Of a stretch of 64,000 nucleotides of DNA, positions 53,090-63,043 are shown piece after piece. Source of the stretch: UBA2357 sp041678045. GTDB taxonomy: Bacteria; Pseudomonadota; Gammaproteobacteria; Burkholderiales; Rhodocyclaceae. Where the stretch lies: contig JBAYOV010000004.1 in NCBI GenBank assembly GCA_041678045.1, positions 1 to 64,000 of the forward strand. Direction: 5' to 3'. The notes under the pieces were generated by a model that was given only the letters and a program-made list of their open reading frames with translations, was not told where the DNA came from and did no database searches. Both the position numbers and the translations under genes were made by a program. Numbering within the stretch: the first letter of the stretch is position 1; each line of letters begins with the position of its first letter.

Positions 53090-54631
53090 TCAGAACCTCG
53101 GCAACTCGGGAAACGGCAGCTGTCCGTTGCTCACACGCATGCGTCCGTACTCGGCACAGCGGTTGAGGGTGGGGATGGCCTTGCCCGGATTGAGCAGACC
53201 GGCCGGGTCGAAAGCCGCCTTGACCCTGAAGAACATCTCCAGCTCCGCACGGCCAAACTGACTGCACATCTGGTTGATTTTCTCCACCCCCACACCATGC
53301 TCACCGGTGACGGTGCCCCCCAGCGCAACCGACAACTCCAGGATTTCAGCACCGAACGCCTCGGCACGTTCCTGCTCACCGGGCAGATTGGCATCGAACA
53401 GGATGAGCGGATGCAGATTCCCGTCACCCGCGTGAAACACGTTGATGCAGCGCAGGCCATAGCGCTGCTCCATATCCTGGATGGCGGCAAGCATTTCACC
53501 GATGCGCTTGCGCGGAATGGTGCCATCCATGCAGTAATAGTCCGGCGAAAGACGCCCCGCAGCCGGAAAGGCCGCCTTGCGGCCAGCCCAGAAGCGCAGG
53601 CGCTCCGCTTCGTCACGCGACACCCGCACCTCGGTGGCCCCGGCCGCAAGCAGCACGGCGCGCATGCGCTCGACCTCGTCGGCCACCTCCTCGGGCGTGC
53701 CATCCGACTCGCACAGCAGGATGGCCCGGGCGTCGAGCGGATAACCGGCCCGCACGAACTCCTCCACCGCTGCCGTGGCCGGCTGGTCCATCATCTCCAG
53801 TCCGGCGGGCACGATGCCGGCTGCAATGATCGCCGCCACCGCATCGCCCGCCCGCACCACATCGTCAAAGCTGGCCAGCAGGCATTGCGCCAGGCGGGGT
53901 CGCGGAGTGAGCCTGACGGTGACCTCGGTGACCACGGCGAGCATGCCCTCCGAACCGGTGATCAGCGCCATCAGGTCATAGCCCGGCGCATCCGGGGCAT
54001 GACTGCCCAACTCCAGCACCTCGCCCTCGATGCTCACCCCCCGCACGCGCAGCAGGTTGTGCACCGTCAGCCCGTACTTCAGGCAATGCACCCCACCGGA
54101 GTTCTCGGCCACATTGCCACCGATCGTGCAGGCAATCTGCGAGGACGGGTCAGGTGCGTAATACAGCCCGTGCCCGGCCACCGCCTCGGAGATCGCCAGA
54201 TTGCGCACGCCCGGCTGCACCACGGCCGTACGCGCATGTGCATCGATGCTGATGATGCGATTGAAGCGCGCCAAGGACAGCAGCACCCCCTGCGCATGCG
54301 GCAGCGCACCGCCGGACAGGCCGGTGCCGGCCCCGCGCGCGACCACTGGCACGCCAAGGCGGGCACACAGCCGCAACACTTCGATCACCTGCGCTTCGGT
54401 TTCGGGCAGCACCACCACCATCGGCAGACAGCGAAACGCCGCCAGGCCGTCACATTCATACGGCCGCAAAGCCTCCGGGGCATGGATCAGCGCCCCCGGT
54501 GGCAACACCCTGGCGAGTGCCTGCACCACCTCGGCCTTGTCCACACGACTGAAGTCTGCTTCCCGTTCGCCCAGCAGCACCGCTTCTTCAGGCGCGGGCC
54601 TGTGTGGCGACAGCGGAATCTGTTCATCCAT
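53090..54631 (-). CDS. glcD: Glycolate oxidase subunit GlcD
   Basis: The 513-residue flavin-binding subunit (E. coli 499) that oxidises glycolate, and often D-lactate, to glyoxylate or pyruvate. The FAD domain has VVARGAGTGLSGGALP (about 93-108) and IGGNVAENSGGVHCLKYG (about 166-183). The C-terminal FAD-oxidase domain has FHAGDGNLHPLILFD and GTVTGEHGVGVEK. I start at the ATG at 54631, which overlaps the regulator's end by 8 bases; the frame open further upstream is antisense-like. Second gene of the operon. Confidence 0.96.
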   Translation of the reverse strand: MDEQIPLSPHRPAPEEAVLLGEREADFSRVDKAEVVQALARVLPPGALIHAPEALRPYECDGLAAFRCLPMVVVLPETEAQVIEVLRLCARLGVPVVARGAGTGLSGGALPHAQGVLLSLARFNRIISIDAHARTAVVQPGVRNLAISEAVAGHGLYYAPDPSSQIACTIGGNVAENSGGVHCLKYGLTVHNLLRVRGVSIEGEVLELGSHAPDAPGYDLMALITGSEGMLAVVTEVTVRLTPRPRLAQCLLASFDDVVRAGDAVAAIIAAGIVPAGLEMMDQPATAAVEEFVRAGYPLDARAILLCESDGTPEEVADEVERMRAVLLAAGATEVRVSRDEAERLRFWAGRKAAFPAAGRLSPDYYCMDGTIPRKRIGEMLAAIQDMEQRYGLRCINVFHAGDGNLHPLILFDANLPGEQERAEAFGAEILELSVALGGTVTGEHGVGVEKINQMCSQFGRAELEMFFRVKAAFDPAGLLNPGKAIPTLNRCAEYGRMRVSNGQLPFPELPRF

Positions 54632-55523
54632 CGGACTGCTCCCCACGGGTCTGTTCCATATCGAAGGAAAGGGCCGCAGCCCCGTAGCCGGACGCCCCCC
54701 CGGCCATATTTCCGGCCATATTTCCAGCCATATTCCCGGTCTCACGCCCGCCCGCCAGCCAAGGCAGCGCAGGCAGGCCCAGGCGCTGTGCCGCATCCAG
54801 GATATGAGCCTCGGCCAGCCTCCTGGCCTGCCCCGCATCGCCGCGTTCGATGGCCGAATACAGGCGGCAGTGCTCCTCATGCGCCACACGTGCCCAGCCT
54901 GCCGCATGCCCGGTGCGGCTCCAGGTGGGCACCCGGGTATCGGACAGCTGGCGCCCCATATAAGCCAGGAAGCGGGCCAGTTGCGGGTTGTGCGACGCCT
55001 CGGCAACAGCCACATGAAACAGGTCATCGTCGATGGCGGCATCCGTGCGCCGAACCAGCGCCCGCTCCATGCGCTCAAGCGCCGCCTGCATACGCTGCAG
55101 ATCGGCGGGCGTGCGCCGCATGGCAGCCAGCTCGGCCGCACCACGCTCGATCAGATAGCGCAACTCGAACATCTGCGCCATCGCCGCATGCCGTTCGTCA
55201 TGACTGGCCTGCTGCAAACGGTCGAACCGAAAGCTGCTGCGTCCGGGCAGGGCCGCAATGAACGCACCCGCTCCCTGACGGGTGGTGATCACGCCCTCGG
55301 CCTTCAGCCGGGCAATCGCCTCGCGAATCACCGCACGGCTCACACCGAAGCGTTCGCACAGCAGCTTTTCGGACGGCAAGCGGTCGCCTGCCGCCAGACC
55401 GGCGCGCACAATCCAGCGCTCCAGATCATGGGCCACGGTTTCGCCCAATGCGGGACCACCCCCGCCAGGACAGGAAGCAAAAGACGAGGACAGGGATGAA
55501 GACAGGGACAGCGAATCCGGCAT
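54624..55523 (-). CDS. GntR-family regulator, FadR/GlcC subfamily
   Basis: A 299-residue repressor or activator with an N-terminal winged helix (about 31-92, DRLPSEKLLCERFGVSRAVI, REAIARLKAEGVITTRQGAG) and a C-terminal FCD ligand domain (about 105-245, with DDDLFHVAVAEASHN metal-site His). Ser-rich residues 5-15 precede the HTH, and a GNMA triple repeat lies near the C-terminus. I use the ATG at 55523; a TTG at 55547 is alternative but lies inside operator 1. It overlaps glcD by 8 bases and is first in the operon, so GlcC- or LldR-like control by glycolate or lactate is likely. It probably regulates itself through the two operators upstream. Confidence 0.88.
   Translation of the reverse strand: MPDSLSLSSSLSSSFASCPGGGGPALGETVAHDLERWIVRAGLAAGDRLPSEKLLCERFGVSRAVIREAIARLKAEGVITTRQGAGAFIAALPGRSSFRFDRLQQASHDERHAAMAQMFELRYLIERGAAELAAMRRTPADLQRMQAALERMERALVRRTDAAIDDDLFHVAVAEASHNPQLARFLAYMGRQLSDTRVPTWSRTGHAAGWARVAHEEHCRLYSAIERGDAGQARRLAEAHILDAAQRLGLPALPWLAGGRETGNMAGNMAGNMAGGASGYGAAALSFDMEQTRGEQSDG
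54702..54737. repeat. Three 12-bp tandem repeats inside the regulator gene
   Basis: GGCCATATTTCC occurs at 54702-54713 and 54714-54725, with a third variant copy AGCCATATTCCC at 54726-54737. On the minus strand it encodes GNMA repeated three times near the regulator's C-terminus. The unit keeps the reading frame, so copy number can vary without frameshift. Confidence 0.85.
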
Positions 55524-55534
55524 GTTTTCCACCG

Positions 55535-55549
55535 ACTTGTCTGACAAGT
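55535..55549. promoter_or_regulatory. FadR-type operator 1
   Basis: ACTTGTCTGACAAGT is a perfect 15-base odd palindrome. Its core TTGTCTGACAA (55537-55547) fits the TNGTNNNACNA consensus of FadR-subfamily GntR regulators. It lies just upstream of the regulator start at 55523, about where transcription would begin. Confidence 0.7.
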
Positions 55550-55555
55550 TCGTGC

Positions 55556-55585
55556 ATGCTACTGCAAGCCTTTACCGCTTGTCAC
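55556..55585 (-). promoter_or_regulatory. Predicted promoter of the glc regulator operon
   Basis: Minus-strand GTGACA (55585-55580) and TAGCAT (55561-55556) are 18 bases apart. It sits between the two operators, so binding at operator 1 would block initiation or early elongation. Confidence 0.45.
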
Positions 55586-55604
55586 CTCATACCGCCCTTC
55601 TGCA

Positions 55605-55617
55605 CTTGTCGGACAAG
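55605..55617. promoter_or_regulatory. FadR-type operator 2
   Basis: CTTGTCGGACAAG is a perfect 13-base odd palindrome with the same half-sites as operator 1; the core TTGTCGGACAA fits TNGTNNNACNA. Centres of the two sites are 69 bp apart. It lies about 45 bases upstream of the candidate SulP -10. Confidence 0.7.
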
Positions 55618-55656
55618 ACAAAATGGCGCCAGGAGCAGACCCAACACAGGATTTGC

Positions 55657-55662
55657 TAATAT
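55657..55662 (+). promoter_or_regulatory. Candidate extended -10 for the SulP gene
   Basis: TGCTAATAT (55654-55662) matches an extended -10 (TGnTAATAT). No good -35 is present, as is common with extended -10 promoters. It lies 81 bases before the SulP start. Confidence 0.4.
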
Positions 55663-55743
55663 ATTGCCCGAGCTACCCCCTTCCGGCCTGTGCCGCACGT
55701 CACCCTCCCACCCTCCTGCCCTCATACAGGTTTCCGATTTGCC

Positions 55744-57474
55744 ATGTCCGACCGACTGAGCCGTCTGCTGCCCTTTCTCGCATGGCCACGCCAGTGGAAA
55801 CGGTATGGCATCCGGGGCGATCTGATCGCCGGCATTTCCGTGGCGCTGGTGATGGTGCCGCAGGCCATGGCCTACGCCCAACTCGCCAACCTGCCGCCCT
55901 ACATCGGCCTGTATGCCGCCCTGCTGCCTGCGGTGATCGGCGCACTGTTTTGCTCCTGTGCCCAGCTGTCCACCGGCCCCGTCGCCCTCACCGCCTTGCT
56001 GACCGGCGCCAGCCTGATGCCGCTGGCCTCTCCGGATACACCCGCCTTCATCGCTCTGGCCATCGTGCTGGCGCTCATGTCGGGGCTGATTCAGCTCGCG
56101 CTGGGAGCCTTCAAGGCCGGCTGGTTGCTCAATCTGCTGTCCCGCCCGGTCATGACCGGTTTCATCAACGCGGCCGCACTGCTCATCTGCCTGTCGCAGA
56201 TTCCCGCCCTGCTGGGCCTGCCGATGCCCCGCGCCGAGCACTTTCTGATCGGTTTTGCCGGCCTGCTCGAACAACTGCCCGGCAGCCACTGGCTGTCGCT
56301 GACCTACGGTGGCTGCGCCCTGGCGAGCCTGATGGTACTGCGACGCTTCGCCCCCAGACTGCCCGGCGTGCTGTTCGTGGTGGCCGTGGCCACGACGGTG
56401 TCCGCGCTCACAGGCTTCGAAGCCAGCGGAGGCAAGGTCATCGGTGCCATTCCGCAAGGGCTGCCACCGCTGGCCCTGCCCGACATCGACTGGCAGACGG
56501 CCGCCCAGTTGCTGCCGGCGGCCTTCGTCATCGCACTGGTGAGTTTCATGGAAGCCACTTCCAGTGCGACCCTGATCAGCGCCCGGCTGGGCGAGCAGTG
56601 GAACCGCAACCAGGAGCTCATCGGCCAGGGTCTGGCGAAGATCGCCTCGGCCCTGTCCGGCTCACTGCCCGTAAGTGCGTCCTTCTCACGCTCAGCCATG
56701 AACTATGCCAGCGGCGCACGCAGCGGCCTGTCCTCGCTGCTGACCGCGCTGGTGGTGCTGCTCGCCGTGCTGTTCCTCACCCCGCTGCTGTGGCATCTAC
56801 CGGTGGCCGTGCTGGCCGCAGTCATCCTGCAAGTGGTCGCCGGTCTGCTCGACCCGCGCGCTCTGGCACGCGCCTGGCAGGCCGGTCGCGCCGACGGCCT
56901 GGCCTCGGCGGTAACTTTTGCTGCCACCCTGCTCTTCGCTCCAAACATCCAGAACGGCATTCTCACCGGCCTGCTGCTGTCGCTCGCGCTGATGCTGTAT
57001 CGCGACATGCGCCCCCGGGTGGCCCTGCTCGGCCTGCACCCGGATGGCACCTACCGCGACCTGGAGCGCTTCGGGCTGTCCCACCCCGCCCCGGACCTGG
57101 TGATCATGCGCTTCGACAGCCCGCTGACCTTCGTCACGGCCGAAGCCTTCGAGCAGGCGGCCAAGGGCAGCGTGAATGCCCAGCCCGGCACCCGCACCCT
57201 GCTGGTATCGGCAGCCGGCATCAATGACATCGACGCCACCGGCCTGCACGCCATCTCCCAGACGCTCGAACAGTTGCGCGGCGAACATCGGCAACTCGCC
57301 TTCTGCGGACTCAAGAAACAAGTCATCGACGCCATGGAGCGCACCGGCCTGTGGACCCGCCTCAGCCCCCATGCACATTACCGCACCGAGGCCCACGCAC
57401 TGGCCACGCTGCTGGAAGGCAACGCCCCGGCCAGTGCCGACGAAACCTCGCCCACCACACACCAGAACGGCTGA
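55744..57474 (+). CDS. SulP-family anion transporter with STAS domain, divergent from glc regulator
   Basis: A 576-residue inner-membrane carrier. Family motif DLIAGISVALVMVPQAMAYA (about 26-45) opens the transmembrane part (about 25-420), which includes FVIALVSFMEATSSATLISAR, and a STAS domain occupies about 440-550 (NDIDATGLHAI). The ATG at 55744 is chosen over an in-frame ATG at 55690, because the protein then begins next to the first conserved part. It is read away from the glc regulator, with two FadR-type operators between. SulP substrates vary; sulfate, bicarbonate or a carboxylate are all possible. Possible link to glycolate is inference. Confidence 0.85.
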   Translation: MSDRLSRLLPFLAWPRQWKRYGIRGDLIAGISVALVMVPQAMAYAQLANLPPYIGLYAALLPAVIGALFCSCAQLSTGPVALTALLTGASLMPLASPDTPAFIALAIVLALMSGLIQLALGAFKAGWLLNLLSRPVMTGFINAAALLICLSQIPALLGLPMPRAEHFLIGFAGLLEQLPGSHWLSLTYGGCALASLMVLRRFAPRLPGVLFVVAVATTVSALTGFEASGGKVIGAIPQGLPPLALPDIDWQTAAQLLPAAFVIALVSFMEATSSATLISARLGEQWNRNQELIGQGLAKIASALSGSLPVSASFSRSAMNYASGARSGLSSLLTALVVLLAVLFLTPLLWHLPVAVLAAVILQVVAGLLDPRALARAWQAGRADGLASAVTFAATLLFAPNIQNGILTGLLLSLALMLYRDMRPRVALLGLHPDGTYRDLERFGLSHPAPDLVIMRFDSPLTFVTAEAFEQAAKGSVNAQPGTRTLLVSAAGINDIDATGLHAISQTLEQLRGEHRQLAFCGLKKQVIDAMERTGLWTRLSPHAHYRTEAHALATLLEGNAPASADETSPTTHQNG

Positions 57475-57567
57475 GCGCACACGCGGGCAAACGCTTCACA
57501 CACCGCCTGCCCGCGCGTCCGACGGGTTCTGCAGGTGCCGCGCAGCCATTCTTGAGCACTGTTTTAC

Positions 57568-57596
57568 TTGACTATTCCGACCCAGTTCGCCAGAAT
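57568..57596 (+). promoter_or_regulatory. Promoter of rplU-rpmA
   Basis: TTGACT (57568-57573) and CAGAAT (57591-57596) are 17 bases apart. The start of rplU is 40 bases further, leaving a short leader that would suit a ribosomal protein operon. Confidence 0.65.
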
Positions 57597-57635
57597 GCTC
57601 GATTCTTTGCAAAACCCATCAACTGGAGCAACACC

Positions 57636-57947
57636 ATGTACGCGGTGATAAAAACCGGTGGCAAGCAGTATCGCGTGGCCGCTGGCGAAAAGATCAAGGT
57701 AGAACAGATACCGGCCGACGTGGGCTCCGAAATCACTCTCGACCAGGTTCTCATGGTCGGCGAGGGCGAGTCGGTGAAGATCGGCACGCCGGTGGTCTCG
57801 GGCGCCGCTGTCAAGGCCACCGTGGTTTCCCACGGTCGTCACGACAAGGTCAAGATCTTCAAGATGCGTCGACGCAAGCACTACCAGAAGCGTCAGGGCC
57901 ATCGCCAGAACTACACCGAGCTTCGCATCGAAGCGATCTCGGCCTAA
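57636..57947 (+). CDS. rplU: 50S ribosomal protein L21
   Basis: A 103-residue large-subunit protein that binds 23S rRNA, the same length as in E. coli. It begins MYAVIKTGGKQYRVAAGEKI and carries the basic KMRRRKHYQKRQGHRQNYTE segment (about 76-95) that contacts rRNA. TGGAG lies upstream of the ATG. First gene of rplU-rpmA, with rpmA 29 bases on and obgE and proB following. Identification is certain. Confidence 0.98.
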   Translation: MYAVIKTGGKQYRVAAGEKIKVEQIPADVGSEITLDQVLMVGEGESVKIGTPVVSGAAVKATVVSHGRHDKVKIFKMRRRKHYQKRQGHRQNYTELRIEAISA

Positions 57948-57976
57948 CCGCTTCGTCCGTCAGGAGGTAATTCGTC

Positions 57977-58240
57977 ATGGCACACAAAAAAGCTGGCGGC
58001 AGTTCGCGTAACGGCCGCGACTCAGAATCGAAACGACTGGGCGTGAAGCGCTACGGTGGTCAGTTCGTCGTTGCAGGCAACATCATCGTGCGTCAGCGCG
58101 GCACCGAGTACCACCCGGGCGAAAACGTCGGCATCGGCAAGGATCACACCCTGTTCGCACTGACCGACGGCACCGTGCAGTTCTCGGTCAAGGGCGCGCT
58201 GAAGCGTCGCACCGTGACCATCGTGCCCGAGGCTGCCTGA
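57977..58240 (+). CDS. rpmA: 50S ribosomal protein L27
   Basis: An 87-residue protein near the peptidyl-transferase centre. The N-terminus MAHKKAGGSSRNGRDSESKR is the conserved flexible arm reaching the tRNA acceptor ends, and begins without the extra cleaved leader seen in Firmicutes. AGGAGG lies ten bases before the ATG. A rho-independent terminator follows, so this and rplU may often be transcribed apart from obgE. Confidence 0.98.
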   Translation: MAHKKAGGSSRNGRDSESKRLGVKRYGGQFVVAGNIIVRQRGTEYHPGENVGIGKDHTLFALTDGTVQFSVKGALKRRTVTIVPEAA

Positions 58241-58295
58241 GCGCCCTGCTTCACCGCATCACGCGCAGGCGCCGAAAAGGCACTGAAACACATGC

Positions 58296-58328
58296 AAAAA
58301 AGCCCTATCCTTGCGGTAGGGCTTTTTT
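58296..58328 (+). terminator. Terminator between rpmA and obgE
   Basis: GCCCTA (58302-58307) pairs with TAGGGC (58317-58322), with a further CC/GG pair inside, flanked by A6 (58296-58301) and T6 (58323-58328). It lies 23 bases before the obgE start, so obgE is reached by readthrough or from a promoter close to its start. Confidence 0.85.
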
Positions 58329-58351
58329 GTTAGGTCGGAAGCATACCCATC

Positions 58352-59538
<1,187 letters not shown>

Positions 59539-59542
<4 letters not shown>

Positions 59543-60654
59543 GAGACACGCTTCGTCAGGCTCGCCGACTCGTCGTGAAGGTCGGTAGTGCCCTGGTCAC
59601 CCGCAACGGCACCGGACTGGACAAGACGGCGATGGCCGACTGGGCGCGGCAGATTGCCGCGCTGCGCGCAGCCGGCAAGGAAGTGACACTGGTTTCATCC
59701 GGCGCCATTGCAGCCGGCATGCAACGCCTGGGCTGGAGCAAGCGCCCCGGTGAGATGCACAAGCTGCAGGCGGCGGCGGCCGTCGGCCAGATGGGACTGG
59801 TGGAGGCCTACGAAGAAGCCTTTTCGCGCCACGACCTGCACACGGCCCAGATCCTGCTCACCCACGAGGACCTGGCCGACCGCAGGCGTTATCTGAATGC
59901 ACGCACCACCCTCAAAACCCTGCTCGAACTGGGGGTGGTGCCGATCATCAACGAAAACGACACCATCGTCACCGACGAAATCAAGTTCGGCGACAACGAC
60001 ACCCTGGGCGCCCTGGTGGCGAACCTGATCGAGGCCGACGCGCTGATCATCCTGACCGACCAGCAGGGCCTGTACACGGCCGACCCGCGCAGCAACCCCG
60101 AAGCCACCCTGGTGGGCGAAGGCCGCGCCGAGGACCGCAGCTACGAGGCGATGGCCGGCGGCGCCGGCAGCGGCATCAGCAAGGGCGGCATGATCACCAA
60201 GATTCGTGCCGCGCAGCGCGCAGCGCGCAGCGGCGCACATACCTGCATTGCCAGTGGTCACGAAGCCGATGTGCTGATCCGACTGTGCAGTGCCGAGCCG
60301 ATCGGGACCCTGCTGCATGCCAGCAGCAGCCGTCTGCAGGCGCGCAAGCAGTGGCTGGCCGACCATCTGCAGTTGGCCGGCACACTGGTGATTGACGACG
60401 GTGCCATGGCCGCCCTGCGTGCCGGTCGCAGCCTGTTGCCGGTGGGCGTGGTCGAGGTGCGTGGCGATTTCGAGCGTGGCGCCGCCGTGGCCTGCAGCAG
60501 CCTGCAGGGTGAAACGATTGCCCGTGGTCTGGTCAACTACAGCAGCAGTGAATGCCGGCGCATCGCCCGCCAGCCAAGCACTGCGATTGCCAGCCTGCTC
60601 GGCTACGCGGATGCGCCGGAAGTCATGCACCGCGACAACATGGTGATTCAGTAG
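59539..60654 (+). CDS. proB: Glutamate 5-kinase
   Basis: Phosphorylates glutamate in the first step of proline synthesis. It is 371 residues (E. coli 367). The amino-acid kinase domain (about 1-255) begins ARRLVVKVGSALVTRNGTGLD and has TLVSSGAIAAGMQRLG and the INENDTIVTDEIKFGDNDTLGA segment (in parts). The C-terminal PUA domain covers about 275-370. ATGA overlap with obgE makes this a coupled pair. proA is not adjacent. It converges with the MMPL gene 34 bases on. Confidence 0.97.
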
Positions 60655-60688
60655 GCCACTGGATTGCGCCGTCTACGCCAGCCCTCCC

Positions 60689-62992
60689 TCACACCTGCAG
60701 CCAGCGCCGGCGCAGGGGCAACTTATTCCATAGCACCAGCAGCGCCGGCAGCAGCATCAGGTCCATCAACTGGCCGGCCAGCAGGCCGGTTGCAGCCAGC
60801 AGGCCGAAGCTGGCGGTCGGTTGAAAATCCGACCCCGTCAGGATCAGGAACTGGGCAATCAGCAACACCGATGTAGCCACCACCGCGCGACCGGTCAGGC
60901 GGGCACTGCGCGCCATCGAGAACACCACCCCAAATCCCTTTCGACGCCGCTCCACATAGTTGTGGAAAATGTGGATCGTGTCATCCACGGTGATGCCCAG
61001 CACCACACTGGCTATCAGCACGGTGGCCAGATCCAGTTCAATGCCCGAGGCCCCCATCAGCGCAAAGATGCAGTATAACGGGGCCATGTTGGGCAGCATG
61101 CTGATCGCGGTGGTGGGCAGCGAGCGCCATAACAACAGCATGATGACCGTGATCTGGCCGAAGGCCCCGATCAGGCTGCGCAACTGCCCCTGCACCAGCA
61201 GGTCTTCCTGGTCGGCAAACAGGCGCCCATAACCGGCCACCTGCCAGACCAGCCCCGGCATCGGCCTGTGCGCCAGATGCGTTTCGATGCGTTCGATCAC
61301 CGCCTGGATCGCATTCGCACCATGCACGTTCAGGTTGAGCAGAATGCGCGTCCGGTCGAACTCACCATTCACCAACTCGCGCAGATCGACACCGTCATAC
61401 ACCAGCAGCAGCTGGCTGATCAATTCAGGATCATCGGGCAGCGCCCGATAGGCCTCTTCCTCTTCGAAGAAGGCCCAGTGCATCTCCTCGATGATGTCGA
61501 CCATCGAAACGCTGCGATCCACTTCGGGCAGGCTTTCCACCCAGTCCTGCACATCGCGCACCTGTGTGAGGTACTCCAGCTGCTTGAAGGCATCGCGCCC
61601 CGGCCCATCCACCACCAGCTCCAGCGCAGTCACCCCGACCAGGGCCCGCTCGAAGCGTTCGGTGGACACGGTAATCGGATGTGTGTCGCTGAAGAACTTG
61701 AGCAGGTCCGATTCCGCACGCACCTGCAGCACCAGCGGCACCGCGAGCACCCCGGCCACGCCCACCAGGGCACACACCCAGCCCGCACGCCGCATGCTGA
61801 ACAGCGTCAGCCGATAGGCCAGACGCCTGGCCCAGCTGAACCCATTGCGCCCGGCCGGCCACACCCCCCGGTCGAAATGCATGAGCAAACCGGGCATCAG
61901 GTAGAACACCGTCAGGTAAATCATCAGCACGCCGAATGCCGCTGCGACACCGAACACCTGAATCGGTGGAATCGGCACCAGGGTCAGGGCCAGCATCGCT
62001 GCACTGGTGGTGAGCATGTTGAGCAGCGCTGGCCTGTGCACCGCCTGCAATGCAAAGGGCACGCGCCTGCGCCGTCGAAAGCGCGCGTCGCGCATGCGTT
62101 GCAGCGATGCGTACAAGTGCAGGATGTTCGCCACGGTATAGGCGGACAGCAAGGTAGGCAACATTGCACTGACCAGGGTATAAGGCTGCCCCAGCACCAC
62201 GATGAACCCCACCGTACTCACCACCACGGTGCTCATGGCCAGCGCCCCGATCGCCACCGGCCAGGCACGTCCAACGATCCAGTACATCAGGAACAGGCCC
62301 AGGCCCATCACCAGCGGGGTAAAGCGCACACTGTCGTTCATCAGGGAACGCAGCTGCGCCACATCCAGCGCCACGGTGCCGGCCACGGCCACCAGGCGCT
62401 CGCGCAGGCCATGCGCATCCACTTCGCGCTGGAAGGCGGCCTCCACCCGCTGCCGCTCCCGGCTTTCGCTCAGCCGGTGCGTGCGCACGATGAGCGCCAC
62501 CGACTGACCGTCCCGGGTGGCCAGCCAGCCCGGTGCGAAGCGATCACGGAGCACTCGCTGCAGTCGCCCGGCCGCCTCGCCCGCCTCCAGTCGGTCCATG
62601 TCGAGCAGGGGCTCGACCACAAAACCATCGGCCGTGCCCCTGATGCCTTCCACCGTGGTGACGGAAAACACTCGGTCGACCTCCGGCAAGCGCTCCAGCG
62701 TTCGCGCAAGGCCATGCATGGCCCGCAAGACCGGCACGGCATACAAGTCGCCCCCCGAAAACAGGGCGATCAGCAGTTCGTCGTTGGGAAATTCGGCGCG
62801 CAGCGCATTCTCGAGCTGGGTGGCCGGCGCCGATGCCGGAAAGTACAGCTCGGGGGCGTTATTCACCTCCAGACGCCAGAGTATCGACAGGGACAGCACA
62901 TGAATCAACACAACCAGCGCAAGACAGGTCTTCCAGGCCAGCACCCGGGGCTGCATGATCAGGCGCAACAGGTGGCGAAAGGCGTCACTCAT
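60689..62992 (-). CDS. MMPL/RND-superfamily exporter
   Basis: A 767-residue inner-membrane protein with two RND-type halves: one helix at about 18-38, a periplasmic loop (about 40-215), five helices (about 220-370), a helix near 400-420, a second loop (about 425-600) and five more helices to 755. GITVDDTIHIFHNY holds the conserved proton-relay type Asp pair of MMPL proteins. The size is that of single-chain RND transporters, for example hopanoid or lipid exporters, and smaller than drug-efflux RND pumps. Downstream of an outer-membrane protein gene on the same strand, with 51 bases between. Substrate unknown. Confidence 0.85.
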   Translation of the reverse strand: MSDAFRHLLRLIMQPRVLAWKTCLALVVLIHVLSLSILWRLEVNNAPELYFPASAPATQLENALRAEFPNDELLIALFSGGDLYAVPVLRAMHGLARTLERLPEVDRVFSVTTVEGIRGTADGFVVEPLLDMDRLEAGEAAGRLQRVLRDRFAPGWLATRDGQSVALIVRTHRLSESRERQRVEAAFQREVDAHGLRERLVAVAGTVALDVAQLRSLMNDSVRFTPLVMGLGLFLMYWIVGRAWPVAIGALAMSTVVVSTVGFIVVLGQPYTLVSAMLPTLLSAYTVANILHLYASLQRMRDARFRRRRRVPFALQAVHRPALLNMLTTSAAMLALTLVPIPPIQVFGVAAAFGVLMIYLTVFYLMPGLLMHFDRGVWPAGRNGFSWARRLAYRLTLFSMRRAGWVCALVGVAGVLAVPLVLQVRAESDLLKFFSDTHPITVSTERFERALVGVTALELVVDGPGRDAFKQLEYLTQVRDVQDWVESLPEVDRSVSMVDIIEEMHWAFFEEEEAYRALPDDPELISQLLLVYDGVDLRELVNGEFDRTRILLNLNVHGANAIQAVIERIETHLAHRPMPGLVWQVAGYGRLFADQEDLLVQGQLRSLIGAFGQITVIMLLLWRSLPTTAISMLPNMAPLYCIFALMGASGIELDLATVLIASVVLGITVDDTIHIFHNYVERRRKGFGVVFSMARSARLTGRAVVATSVLLIAQFLILTGSDFQPTASFGLLAATGLLAGQLMDLMLLPALLVLWNKLPLRRRWLQV

Positions 62993-63043
62993 GATCGACT
63001 CGGCAGTTCATCCCCGTGATGTCGGCAAAGCCCTGCGCGAGCG

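Noticed and set aside
60689..63019. Plus-strand frame of 583 codons opposite the MMPL gene
   Set aside because: Its His/Gln/Arg-rich composition marks it as the mirror of the membrane protein gene.
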